Assembly (NCBI GenBank): GCA_023422975.1
Contig: JAFAGF010000269.1
Span: forward strand, 1-11,300
Source of the DNA: Pseudomonadota bacterium
GTDB lineage: Bacteria > Pseudomonadota > Gammaproteobacteria > Burkholderiales > Burkholderiaceae_C
Length of the DNA: 11,300 nucleotides
Direction of reading: 5' to 3'
Of the stretch, positions 5,771-11,300 are shown one piece after another; position 1 is the stretch's first letter, and the number at the start of each line of letters is the position of its first letter. Both the position numbers and the translations under genes were made by a program. The notes beneath the pieces are model-generated. The model was not told the origin of the DNA and searched no databases. It saw only the letters and a list, made by a program, of their open reading frames with translations.

Positions 5771-6781
5771 TTAGTACAGCTGCAGGCTCACCCAGTACGC
5801 AATCGCTGCCACGAAGGCGCTAGCAGGAATGGTCAAAATCCACGCCCACACAATATTGCCCGCCACGCCCCAGCGCACCGCGCTCATGCGCTGCGTGGAG
5901 CCCACGCCCACAATCGCACCAGTGATGGTGTGTGTGGTCGAGACCGGCACACCCAGCATGGTGGCGGTGAACAGTGTGATCGCACCACCGGTTTCTGCGC
6001 AGAAACCACCCACGGGCTTGAGCTTGGTGATCTTCTGACCCATGGTCTTCACAATGCGCCAGCCACCAAACATGGTGCCCATGCCAATCGCGGCATAGCA
6101 GCTCACGATCACCCACAGCGGGGGCGAGGTGTCGCTGCTCGACATATAGCCCGTCGCCAGCAGCAACAGCCAGACGATACCAATGGTCTTTTGCGCATCG
6201 TTACCGCCATGGCCCAGCGAGTAGGCACCCGCAGACACCAGCTGCAAACGGCGGAACCACTTATCCACCTTGCTGGGGCGCGAGCGGCGGAACATCCACG
6301 CCACGATCACCATCAGCAAAGAGCCGAACAAAAAGCCCAGCATCGGCGAAATGAAGATAAACGCCACCACCTTCAAAATGCCGCTTGCCACCAGAGGGGC
6401 GGTGCCCGCCTTGGCCACCACCGCACCCACGATACCGCCGATCAGCGCGTGCGACGAGCTCGATGGAATGCCGTAGTACCAGGTAATCAGGTTCCAGGCA
6501 ATCGCACCCGCCAGGGCACCAAAGACCACGTGGGTGTCCACAATGTCAGGGGTCACAATGCCCTTGCCCACGGTGGCCGCCACGCTCAGGTGGAACACAA
6601 AAATAGCAATGAAGTTAAAGAAGGCCGCAAACACCACGGCTTGCGTGGGCTTGAGCACGCCGGTGGACACAACGGTCGCAATCGAGTTCGCCGCATCATG
6701 AAAACCATTCATGAAGTCGAACACCAGCGCCATTGCCACCAGCAAAATGACCACCCACAGGGCGGCTTGTACGGTTTCCAT
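5771..6781 (-). CDS. pit: Inorganic phosphate transporter, Pit family
   Basis: Pit proteins carry divalent metal-phosphate complexes across the inner membrane with protons. The 336-residue protein shows the inverted family repeats: DFMNGFHDAANSIATVV (22-38), GIPSSSSHALIGG (104-116), SLGHGGNDAQKTIGI (188-202) and GVPVSTTHTITGAIVG (277-292). Hydrophobic segments run throughout, with a basic cytoplasmic stretch at about 164-178 (RRSRPSKVDKWFRR). At 336 residues it is shorter than E. coli PitA (about 500) and matches the compact Pit proteins that pair with a DUF47 partner. It starts at ATG 6781, 25 nt behind the DUF47 gene, in the same transcript. Phosphate is the likeliest substrate given the Pho boxes upstream. 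Sulfate permeases of the same superfamily are less likely. Confidence 0.93.
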   Translation of the reverse strand: METVQAALWVVILLVAMALVFDFMNGFHDAANSIATVVSTGVLKPTQAVVFAAFFNFIAIFVFHLSVAATVGKGIVTPDIVDTHVVFGALAGAIAWNLITWYYGIPSSSSHALIGGIVGAVVAKAGTAPLVASGILKVVAFIFISPMLGFLFGSLLMVIVAWMFRRSRPSKVDKWFRRLQLVSAGAYSLGHGGNDAQKTIGIVWLLLLATGYMSSSDTSPPLWVIVSCYAAIGMGTMFGGWRIVKTMGQKITKLKPVGGFCAETGGAITLFTATMLGVPVSTTHTITGAIVGVGSTQRMSAVRWGVAGNIVWAWILTIPASAFVAAIAYWVSLQLY

Positions 6782-6806
6782 GGTCAGGATTTCCTGTGCT
6801 GATCAA

Positions 6807-7454
6807 TCAGGAGTTCTCGAGGACGATGCCCTCGATGGTGTTGGCCACGTCTTCGCACTTGTCGGTGATGGTTTCCATCAACTCGTACACGGCCTTGAGT
6901 TTGATCAGCTCGCGCACATCTGCTTCTTCACGGAACAGCTTGCTCATCGCAGCGCGCAGCACACGGTCCGCATCCGACTCCAGGCGGTCGATTTCTTCGC
7001 AGGTCTTGAGCGCGGCTTCGGCAGTGCCTTGGTCGGCAATGTGGTCCAGCAGCTTGACGGCGTCGCGCAGGCGCTCGCAGCACTTCAGGCTCAAATCCGC
7101 CAGACGGTGGATTTCATCCGTCATGGTGCGAATGTCATACAGCGCCATCGCTTCGGCAGAGTCCTGGATCAGATCGGCCACGTCATCCATGCCATTGATC
7201 AGGCTGTGGATGTGCTCGCGATCGATCGGGGTGATGAAGGTCTGGTGCAGCGTCTTGCTCACTTCATGGGTGACGCGGTCTGCGGCGCGCTCAGCGTTGT
7301 CCACATCGCTGTTGTACTTCTCGCGCAGGTGCGGGTCGTTGTAGTTCGCCACCAACTGCGAGAAAGCGCGAGCGGCTTCCACAATGCGGTCCGCATGTTG
7401 GTTGAACATTTCGAAAAAATTGCCTTCGCGGGGCAAGAGCTTGCCAAACAGCAT
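6807..7454 (-). CDS. DUF47 / PhoU-like Pit accessory protein
   Basis: This is a 215-residue, soluble, almost wholly helical protein of the DUF47 (UPF0111) family, related to PhoU. It begins MLFGKLLPREGNFFEMFNQHADRIVEA. It has acidic metal-binding-type helices: SDVDNAERAADRVTHEV (about 49-65) and, in the second half, CEEIDRLESDADRVLRAA. Members encoded next to pit are thought to modulate phosphate transport; the exact mechanism is not settled. ATG 7454 has AAGGAG 5 nt before it (7460-7465), an excellent Shine-Dalgarno sequence. It is first in the two-gene operon with pit. A 13-bp palindrome and PhoB-type repeats lie in the upstream region. Confidence 0.9.
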   Translation of the reverse strand: MLFGKLLPREGNFFEMFNQHADRIVEAARAFSQLVANYNDPHLREKYNSDVDNAERAADRVTHEVSKTLHQTFITPIDREHIHSLINGMDDVADLIQDSAEAMALYDIRTMTDEIHRLADLSLKCCERLRDAVKLLDHIADQGTAEAALKTCEEIDRLESDADRVLRAAMSKLFREEADVRELIKLKAVYELMETITDKCEDVANTIEGIVLENS

Positions 7455-7491
7455 GAACGCTCCTTCAATGGGAGAGGGTTTTGAATGGTGA

Positions 7492-7521
7492 ACAGCCTAC
7501 GCAGAACACTGCGTAGGCTGT
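7492..7521. promoter_or_regulatory. 13-bp perfect palindrome in the leader/promoter of DUF47-pit
   Basis: ACAGCCTACGCAG (7492-7504) and CTGCGTAGGCTGT (7509-7521) are exact reverse complements around a 4-nt spacer. The element lies 37 nt upstream of the DUF47 start codon. On the minus strand a TATACA hexamer (7519-7524) overlaps its edge. No T-run follows, so it is not an intrinsic terminator. It could be an operator, an mRNA-stabilising hairpin or a regulatory RNA structure. Confidence 0.6.
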
Positions 7522-7650
7522 ATAAAACTTGGGATGTGCGGCAACACCGTCTGTACTACCCACTGCAGCCAGACCGCTTGCTACGCAACACTTTGCCAAA
7601 GGCAAAAAAGCACCGTCACCACCCCGGGTAACCGTGCATTTCTGGGAATT

Positions 7651-7705
7651 GTCCATGACAACGCCATGAAGATTTAATTAAATTTTTATGACAGTTGTGT
7701 GACAC
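7651..7705 (-). promoter_or_regulatory. Tandem Pho-box-like array upstream of DUF47-pit
   Basis: On the minus strand the segment divides into five consecutive 11-mers. The first two, GTGTCACACAA (7695-7705) and CTGTCATAAAA (7684-7694), form a near-consensus Pho box (CTGTCAT-N4 twice). A spacer 11-mer (7673-7683) follows, then TCTTCATGGCG (7662-7672) and TTGTCATGGAC (7651-7661), a weaker second box in exact 11-bp phase. PhoB dimers bind such direct repeats. Location upstream of a phosphate transporter supports the reading. Whether PhoB activates or represses cannot be told: no clear -10 box lies at the expected distance from either box. Confidence 0.65.
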
Positions 7706-7848
7706 CACTTGTAAAAAACCCAATAAACGTGAGCGCACGCTCTTTTTTCAAGCTTTGACTGACAACGTCTGTGAAAAAACTCAAAAATTGCCGTTGCCGC
7801 ACTTATTCTTGTTGCACTGCAGCAACAAAATGCACCAAAAAGGGGACA

Positions 7849-9216
7849 TCAGGGTTTGCGCTTTTCGGCAGCCTCTGCATTGCGCTGCTGCAAATGCGCC
7901 AGTTTTTCACCAATTTTGATCTCCAGCCCCCTGGGCACCGGCTGGTAGAAATGGGGGTTGTCCATGCCTTCGGGAAAGTAATCCTCCCCCGCCGCAAAGC
8001 CATCCGCCTCATCGTGCGCATAGCGGTAGCCTTTGCCCCAGTCCATTTCCTTCATCATCTTGGTGGGCGCGTTGCGCAGGTGCATGGGCACGGGCTGGGT
8101 GCTGCCTGATTTGACCAGGGCCTTCATCTGGTTGTAGGCCTTGTAGCCCGCATTGCTCTTGGGGGCTACCGCCAAATAGATCACGGCCTGCGCCAGCGCC
8201 AGCTCCCCCTCGGGGCTGCCCAGGCGTTCGTAGGTCACCGCCGCATCGTTGGCAATTTGCAGGGCACGCGGGTCGGCCAGGCCAATGTCTTCCCAGGCCA
8301 TGCGCACAATGCGCCGCGCCATGTAACGCGGATCAGCGCCACCATCGAGCATGCGCACCAGCCAGTACAGCGCCGCATCGGGGTCTGAGCCGCGCACCGA
8401 CTTGTGCAGCGCGCTGATGGTGTCGTAGAACTGCTCTCCGCCCTTGTCATAGCGGCGCATGCGCTCGCCCAGCACCTGCAGCAGCCACGCATCGGTGATG
8501 GTGCTGATCTGGGCTTGCTCGGCGGTAATGGACAGCGTCTCCAGCGTATTGAGCAAGCGGCGCGCATCACCGTCGGCATAGGCAATCAAGCGCTCCATCG
8601 CTTCATTTTCCATAGCTGGAACCGCTTGCACTGCCTGGGATTTGGCCACAATTTGCTTTAAATCTTCTGGCGTCAGGCTTTGCAGCACATACACGGCTGC
8701 GCGCGACAGCAGCGCGGAGTTCACTTCGAACGAGGGGTTCTCGGTGGTAGCGCCAATGAAGGTGAACAACCCGCTTTCCACGTGCGGCAAAAATGCGTCT
8801 TGCTGGCTTTTGTTGAAGCGGTGCACCTCGTCCACAAAGACGATGGTGCGCTGGGGCATCAGGCCGCTGCGCGCGGCTTCGGCCTTCTCCACTGCCTCGC
8901 GAATGTCCTTGACCCCGCCCAGCACGGCGCTGATGGCGATGAACTGCGCGTCAAACGCATCGGCCATCAGCCGGGCGATGGTGGTTTTGCCCACGCCGGG
9001 TGGCCCCCACAAGATGCAGCTGTGCGGGCGACCGGACTCAAACGCCAGGCGCAGCGGCATGCCCGCACCCAGCACCTGCTGCTGGCCCACCACCTCTGCC
9101 AGCGTGCGCGGGCGCAAGCGCTCCGGCAAAGGCTGGTGCAGTGCAGGGTTATGACCGTCCCCTTTGTGCTGGAACAAATCAACATCAGCTTTAGGGGTTG
9201 TTTTCGGAATAGTCAT
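7849..9216 (-). CDS. rarA: Replication-associated recombination protein A (AAA+ ATPase RarA/MgsA)
   Basis: RarA acts at stalled replication forks as a tetrameric AAA+ ATPase of the clamp-loader type. Numbered from ATG 9216 (455 residues): [21 protein letters not shown] (30-50) is the family N-terminus. GPPGVGKTT (71-79) is Walker [21 protein letters not shown] (125-144) contains Walker [13 protein letters not shown] (154-165) is sensor 1, and [13 protein letters not shown] (214-226) is sensor 2. The C-terminal MgsA-type region includes [15 protein letters not shown] and the [14 protein letters not shown] segment. The open frame extends to ATG 9240, but those eight residues look unnatural. Neither start has a Shine-Dalgarno sequence, and a TATAAA box lies just upstream of 9216. 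In relatives rarA often follows lolA; here brnQ separates them. Confidence 0.94.
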   Translation of the reverse strand: MTIPKTTPKADVDLFQHKGDGHNPALHQPLPERLRPRTLAEVVGQQQVLGAGMPLRLAFESGRPHSCILWGPPGVGKTTIARLMADAFDAQFIAISAVLGGVKDIREAVEKAEAARSGLMPQRTIVFVDEVHRFNKSQQDAFLPHVESGLFTFIGATTENPSFEVNSALLSRAAVYVLQSLTPEDLKQIVAKSQAVQAVPAMENEAMERLIAYADGDARRLLNTLETLSITAEQAQISTITDAWLLQVLGERMRRYDKGGEQFYDTISALHKSVRGSDPDAALYWLVRMLDGGADPRYMARRIVRMAWEDIGLADPRALQIANDAAVTYERLGSPEGELALAQAVIYLAVAPKSNAGYKAYNQMKALVKSGSTQPVPMHLRNAPTKMMKEMDWGKGYRYAHDEADGFAAGEDYFPEGMDNPHFYQPVPRGLEIKIGEKLAHLQQRNAEAAEKRKP

Positions 9217-9226
9217 ATAACAGAAC

Positions 9227-9254
9227 TTTATATGCATCAAAATAGGTGGTTCAG
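9227..9254 (-). promoter_or_regulatory. Weak candidate promoter of rarA
   Basis: On the minus strand TATAAA (9227-9232) lies 16 nt after CTGAAC (9249-9254), the latter only three of six matches to the -35 consensus. Transcription would start near 9220, only a few bases before ATG 9216, giving a nearly leaderless message. That agrees with the missing Shine-Dalgarno sequence but remains tentative. Confidence 0.35.
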
Positions 9255-9427
9255 CGGATCACTACACGCAATGCACGATGCTTACCAGCGCCGTTCATAC
9301 AGTCTGTAGCTCTCCGTACCGAAGCCACAAGCTTAATCGGCACGGGAACCCTTCACCACTTGCGGCCACTGCAACCCCTGGTCAGCAAGCGCCTTGCCCC
9401 TGAGCGCGTCGACATCCGGCCCTCAGC

Positions 9428-9447
9428 GAATCCGCACGGAATCCGCA
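9428..9447. repeat. Two direct GAATCCGCA repeats upstream of brnQ
   Basis: GAATCCGCA occurs at 9428-9436 and again at 9439-9447, an 11-bp period that puts both copies on one helix face, about 70-90 nt before the brnQ start. Regulator sites can look like this, but no known consensus is recognised. Confidence 0.35.
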
Positions 9448-9494
9448 TTCGTCGTTTGCAACAAAGTCTGCCTGCCGCTGTGCAGCAGCTTTCT

Positions 9495-9514
9495 GGTTTT
9501 AGGTTTTAGGTTTT
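9495..9514 (+). repeat. Tandem GGTTTTA heptamers forming the brnQ ribosome-binding region
   Basis: Two full GGTTTTA units and a partial third (9495-9501, 9502-9508, 9509-9514) end 3 nt before the brnQ ATG. The AGG at the junction of units two and three (9508-9510) lies 7 nt before the start and is the only Shine-Dalgarno-like sequence. Confidence 0.5.
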
Positions 9515-9517
9515 CCC

Positions 9518-10825
9518 ATGACAACACTCAAGACGCGGGACATTTTTGCCCTCGGCTTCATGACATTTGCGCTCTTTTTGGGCGCTGGCAACATCATCTT
9601 CCCCCCCAGCGTAGGTCTGGCCGCCGGCGAGTTCCAATGGTCGGCCGCCCTGGGCTTTTTGCTGACCGGCGTGGGCCTGCCCCTGCTGGGCCTGGTGGCA
9701 CTGGCCTTGGTCGGCGGTGGCCTGGACATTTTGACCAAGCCCATCGGCAAGGTCGCCGGCACATTGATGGGCCTGGCCATCTACCTGACGATTGGCCCCT
9801 TCTTTGCCACACCGCGCACGGCCACCGTATCGTTTGAAGTGGGCATGGCACCCTTTACCGGCAACACCCCTGAAGCACTGCTGATCTTCTCGGTCTGCTA
9901 CTTTGCCCTGGTCATGGTGCTGTCGCTGTACCCCGGCAAGCTGCTGGACAACATCGGCAAGATCATCACCCCTGCGCTGATCGTGGTGCTGGCCATTCTG
10001 GGCGTTGCCGCCTTTGTGGCCCCTGCGGGCACCATCGTCGCCACCCCTGCGGCCGAATACGCCTCAACGGGCAAAGCGCTGGCACAAGGTTTTGTGCAGG
10101 GCTACCAGACCATGGACGCGCTGGCGTCGCTGGTGTTCGGCATCATCATCGTCGCGGCCATCAAGGCCGCCGGCGTCACCGACACCCGCCTGCACACACG
10201 CTACACCATTTATGCGGCGCTCATCGCTGCGCTGGGCCTGGGCCTGGTGTACGTGTCGCTGGTGTATCTCGGCGGCATGAGCGGTTCGGTGCTGGAAGCC
10301 GGTGCCAGCGGCGTGCAGATTTTGAACAACTACGTGCACACCACCTTTGGCTCGGCGGGCACCGTGTTGCTGGCTGCCGTGATTTTGCTGGCCTGCCTGA
10401 CCACTGGCGTGGGCTTGGTCAGCTCGTGCTCGGCCTATTTCAGCCAGTTGTTTGGCGTGCAATACCGCACCGTGGTGATCATCATGTCGGTGTTCAGCGC
10501 CGCGGTAGCCAACCAAGGCCTGGCACAGCTGATTGCTGTGGCCGTGCCCGTGCTGGTCGGCATCTACCCCCCCGCGATTGCGCTGATTGCACTGGGCCTG
10601 ATGTCCAAGTTGTTCAAGTGCAAGGCCCGCGTTTTCATCCCCGTGATGAGCGCCGCACTGGTTTTTGGCATTGTGGACGCCATCAAGGCCGCAGGCTTTG
10701 GCAGCATGGTTCCTAGCGTGTTTGAGCACCTGCCGGGCAGTGCCATCGGCCTGGGCTGGCTGGTGCCCGTGGTGGTGGTCTTGGCGATTGCTACCGTGCT
10801 GGATCGCACTCGCGCGGCCCAGTAA
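9518..10825 (+). CDS. brnQ: Branched-chain amino acid:cation symporter BrnQ (LIVCS family)
   Basis: BrnQ imports leucine, isoleucine and valine with Na+ or H+ across the inner membrane. The 435-residue protein has about twelve hydrophobic segments. It shows the family signatures GFMTFALFLGAGNIIFPPSV (13-32), with the unwound GAGN region, and YLTIGPFFATPRTATVSFE (89-107). Later conserved parts include YQTMDALASLVFGIIIV, ACLTTGVGLVSSCSAYFSQL and the YPPAIALI region. Length matches E. coli BrnQ (439). ATG 9518 follows AGG at 9508-9510. It is alone on the plus strand between rarA and lolA (both minus) and ends in a strong terminator. GC content and codon use look like those of the neighbours, so a recent foreign origin is not evident. 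Confidence 0.94.
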   Translation: MTTLKTRDIFALGFMTFALFLGAGNIIFPPSVGLAAGEFQWSAALGFLLTGVGLPLLGLVALALVGGGLDILTKPIGKVAGTLMGLAIYLTIGPFFATPRTATVSFEVGMAPFTGNTPEALLIFSVCYFALVMVLSLYPGKLLDNIGKIITPALIVVLAILGVAAFVAPAGTIVATPAAEYASTGKALAQGFVQGYQTMDALASLVFGIIIVAAIKAAGVTDTRLHTRYTIYAALIAALGLGLVYVSLVYLGGMSGSVLEAGASGVQILNNYVHTTFGSAGTVLLAAVILLACLTTGVGLVSSCSAYFSQLFGVQYRTVVIIMSVFSAAVANQGLAQLIAVAVPVLVGIYPPAIALIALGLMSKLFKCKARVFIPVMSAALVFGIVDAIKAAGFGSMVPSVFEHLPGSAIGLGWLVPVVVVLAIATVLDRTRAAQ

Positions 10826-10838
10826 CACTGCCTATTGC

Positions 10839-10902
10839 GCGGCCTGCTTCCGGAAGGCCGCCCAACAAAAAGCCCTGCTGCCAAGTGCTGCAGGGCTTTT
10901 TT
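10839..10902 (+). terminator. brnQ: Double-hairpin terminator behind brnQ
   Basis: The first hairpin, GCGGCCT (10839-10845) with AGGCCGC (10855-10861), has no T-run. The second, AAAAAGCCCTGC (10867-10878) with GCAGGGCTTTTT (10890-10901), has an 11-nt loop and ends in T6 (10897-10902). Five A on the left foot let it act on the minus strand as well, so it may also serve lolA. Confidence 0.88.
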
Positions 10903-10989
10903 GCATCTACGGTGTACCGATGACGATGGCTAAGGTTTGCTGCCGGAAATTTCTACTAAACGCTGTGCGCCAGCCAGACGTTGCGCTGC

Positions 10990-11016
10990 TTGCACATCCG
11001 ATTGCACATTTGCACA
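10990..11016. repeat. Three TTGCACA direct repeats
   Basis: TTGCACAT occurs at 10990-10997 and 11002-11009, and TTGCACA at 11010-11016. The spacing is uneven (12 and 8 nt). The copies lie between two convergent 3' ends, where an operator is unlikely. No role is assigned. Confidence 0.3.
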
Positions 11017-11030
11017 CCGCTCATACAAAG

Positions 11031-11110
11031 AGAGCTATCAGCGATGGATAAATAAAGCTTTCAGATACTTTTCATGTTGAAAGCATTGATAGGAAAGCGC
11101 TGGCAGCTAC
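11031..11110. repeat. Palindromic repeat element, copy C (between brnQ and lolA)
   Basis: The outer arms AGCTATCAGCG (11033-11043) and CGCTGGCAGCT (11098-11108) pair except for one mismatch and one possible G-U pair. An inner hairpin, GCTTTCA (11057-11063) / TGAAAGC (11078-11084), lies between them. The arms share the AGCT...AGCGC theme with the elements at 468-505 and 5666-5744, but this is the most diverged copy. It begins 27 nt behind the lolA stop. Confidence 0.5.
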
Positions 11111-11136
11111 CCTATTTACACTACAGCCGTTCAGCC

Positions 11137-11300
11137 TTACTGCTGCATGATGTCCGCGCCCACGGGCACCTCAAACTTGAAGTTGCCTGCAGGCAAAGAA
11201 GGCAGCACTTTCAGGTTGTTAAACCGAATGACGGAGCGCTGGCCAAAGCCATCCAAGATGTCCATGGCCGCCAAGGTCTCACCTTGAAAGCCCACTCGCA
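11137..11300 (-). CDS. lolA: Outer-membrane lipoprotein carrier protein LolA, 3' end only
   Basis: LolA ferries lipoproteins through the periplasm from LolCDE to LolB. Only the last 53 residues are in the window. The reading frame begins at base 11298 (two bases of a split codon precede it) and gives RVGFQGETLAAMDILDGFGQ, then RSVIRFNNLKVLPSLPAG, then NFKFEVPVGADIMQQ and TAA at 11137-11139. The LDGFGQRSVIRFNN segment and the F-x-F-x-x-P-x-G-x-D-[IV] ending are typical of proteobacterial LolA. The signal peptide and most of the beta-sheet lie beyond the window. It converges on brnQ. In many relatives it is next to rarA, which supports the identification. Confidence 0.9.
   Translation of the reverse strand, partial: RVGFQGETLAAMDILDGFGQRSVIRFNNLKVLPSLPAGNFKFEVPVGADIMQQ

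Larger units (their letters stand above)
7455..7848. other. 394-nt intergenic region upstream of the DUF47-pit operon
   Basis: No gene is supported here. From the operon outward it holds the Shine-Dalgarno sequence, the palindrome at 7492-7521, a segment without recognised features (7522-7650), the Pho-box array (7651-7705), and then AT-rich sequence behind rarA. A 7-bp inverted repeat, TTGTTGC (7809-7815) / GCAACAA (7822-7828), lies about 20 nt behind the rarA stop but has no T-run on the minus strand, so I do not call a rarA terminator. Short open frames here show no protein-like composition. Confidence 0.6.
10826..11136. other. 311-nt convergent intergenic region, brnQ to lolA
   Basis: No gene is supported. 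It contains two hairpins behind brnQ (10839-10902), an unassigned stretch with three TTGCACA repeats (10990-11016), and the palindromic repeat element copy C (11031-11110) next to the lolA stop. Confidence 0.6.

Noticed and set aside
5930..6802. Open frame of 290 codons on the plus strand across pit
   Set aside because: It is antisense to clear Pit family motifs; the product is His/Arg/Gln-rich low-complexity sequence.
6711..7484. Plus-strand open frame of 257 codons over the DUF47 gene
   Set aside because: It lies opposite the DUF47 gene, which has a strong Shine-Dalgarno sequence and family sequence; no independent support.
7731..7746. GAGCGCACGCTC followed by a T-run on the plus strand
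   Set aside because: A usable loop leaves only a 4-bp stem, and no plus-strand gene ends here.
7809..7828. Possible rarA terminator
   Set aside because: The 7-bp inverted repeat has a 6-nt loop, but on the minus strand no T-run follows it, so intrinsic termination is not supported.
9241..9517. Searched for a tRNA, attachment site or riboswitch between rarA and brnQ
   Set aside because: No cloverleaf, CCA end, T-loop motif or known leader pattern was seen. Short open frames there show no protein-like composition.
10064..10828. Open frame of 254 codons on the minus strand across brnQ
   Set aside because: It is a shadow of brnQ with His/Gln/Ala-rich composition and no ribosome-binding site. 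The brnQ signatures on the other strand are decisive.
1..11300. Searched for a mobile element, CRISPR array, defence or toxin-antitoxin genes
   Set aside because: No transposase, integrase, Cas, restriction or toxin-like protein, and no regularly spaced repeats. The gene content is core chromosomal.

Overview
The window looks like ordinary chromosomal housekeeping DNA from a betaproteobacterium of the family Comamonadaceae (Rhodoferax/Polaromonas/Acidovorax-like). The grounds are moderately high GC, protein sequences of betaproteobacterial type, the order rsgA / CobD-like gene / Nudix gene / rplS-trmD-rimM-rpsP, and a short repeat with AGCTGCTTGCGCT-type arms that I associate from memory with that family. 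I see no phage, insertion sequence, CRISPR array, toxin-antitoxin pair, tRNA or rRNA gene, and no convincing new multi-gene system. The interest lies mainly in regulation between genes.

Layout. 1-396 (+): 3' part of rsgA, with a terminator and a repeat element behind it. 513-2275 (-): a CobD/CbiB-like membrane protein and a CoA-pyrophosphatase-type Nudix hydrolase. 2353-4552 (-): the translation gene cluster rpsP-rimM-trmD-rplS. It carries a perfect intrinsic terminator between rpsP and rimM, and a near-consensus promoter for rplS in the last codons of trmD. This suggests that the two ribosomal proteins are made independently of the two low-abundance RNA-maturation enzymes. 4680-5658 (+): divergent from rpsP, a GNAT acetyltransferase and a small TM2-domain membrane protein. 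5771-7454 (-): a phosphate-uptake pair, DUF47 (PhoU-like) accessory protein followed by a Pit transporter. Upstream of the pair is a 55-bp array of 11-bp PhoB-box half-sites. 7849-9216 (-): rarA (AAA+ replication/recombination ATPase). 9518-10825 (+): brnQ, a branched-chain amino-acid symporter. 11137-11300 (-): the 3' end of lolA, which is too short to appear as a long ORF but reads clearly.

How the parts relate. rarA and lolA are often neighbours in related bacteria. Here brnQ lies between them in the opposite direction, and rarA has its own candidate -10 box almost touching its start codon. The window has three convergent gene junctions (rsgA/cobD-like, TM2/pit, brnQ/lolA). Each carries a copy of a similar imperfect palindromic repeat next to or around a terminator hairpin. 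The intergenic regions that are not convergent have none. All functional assignments rest on motif recognition by eye. Promoters, Pho boxes and repeat membership are pattern-based inferences that no search has tested.
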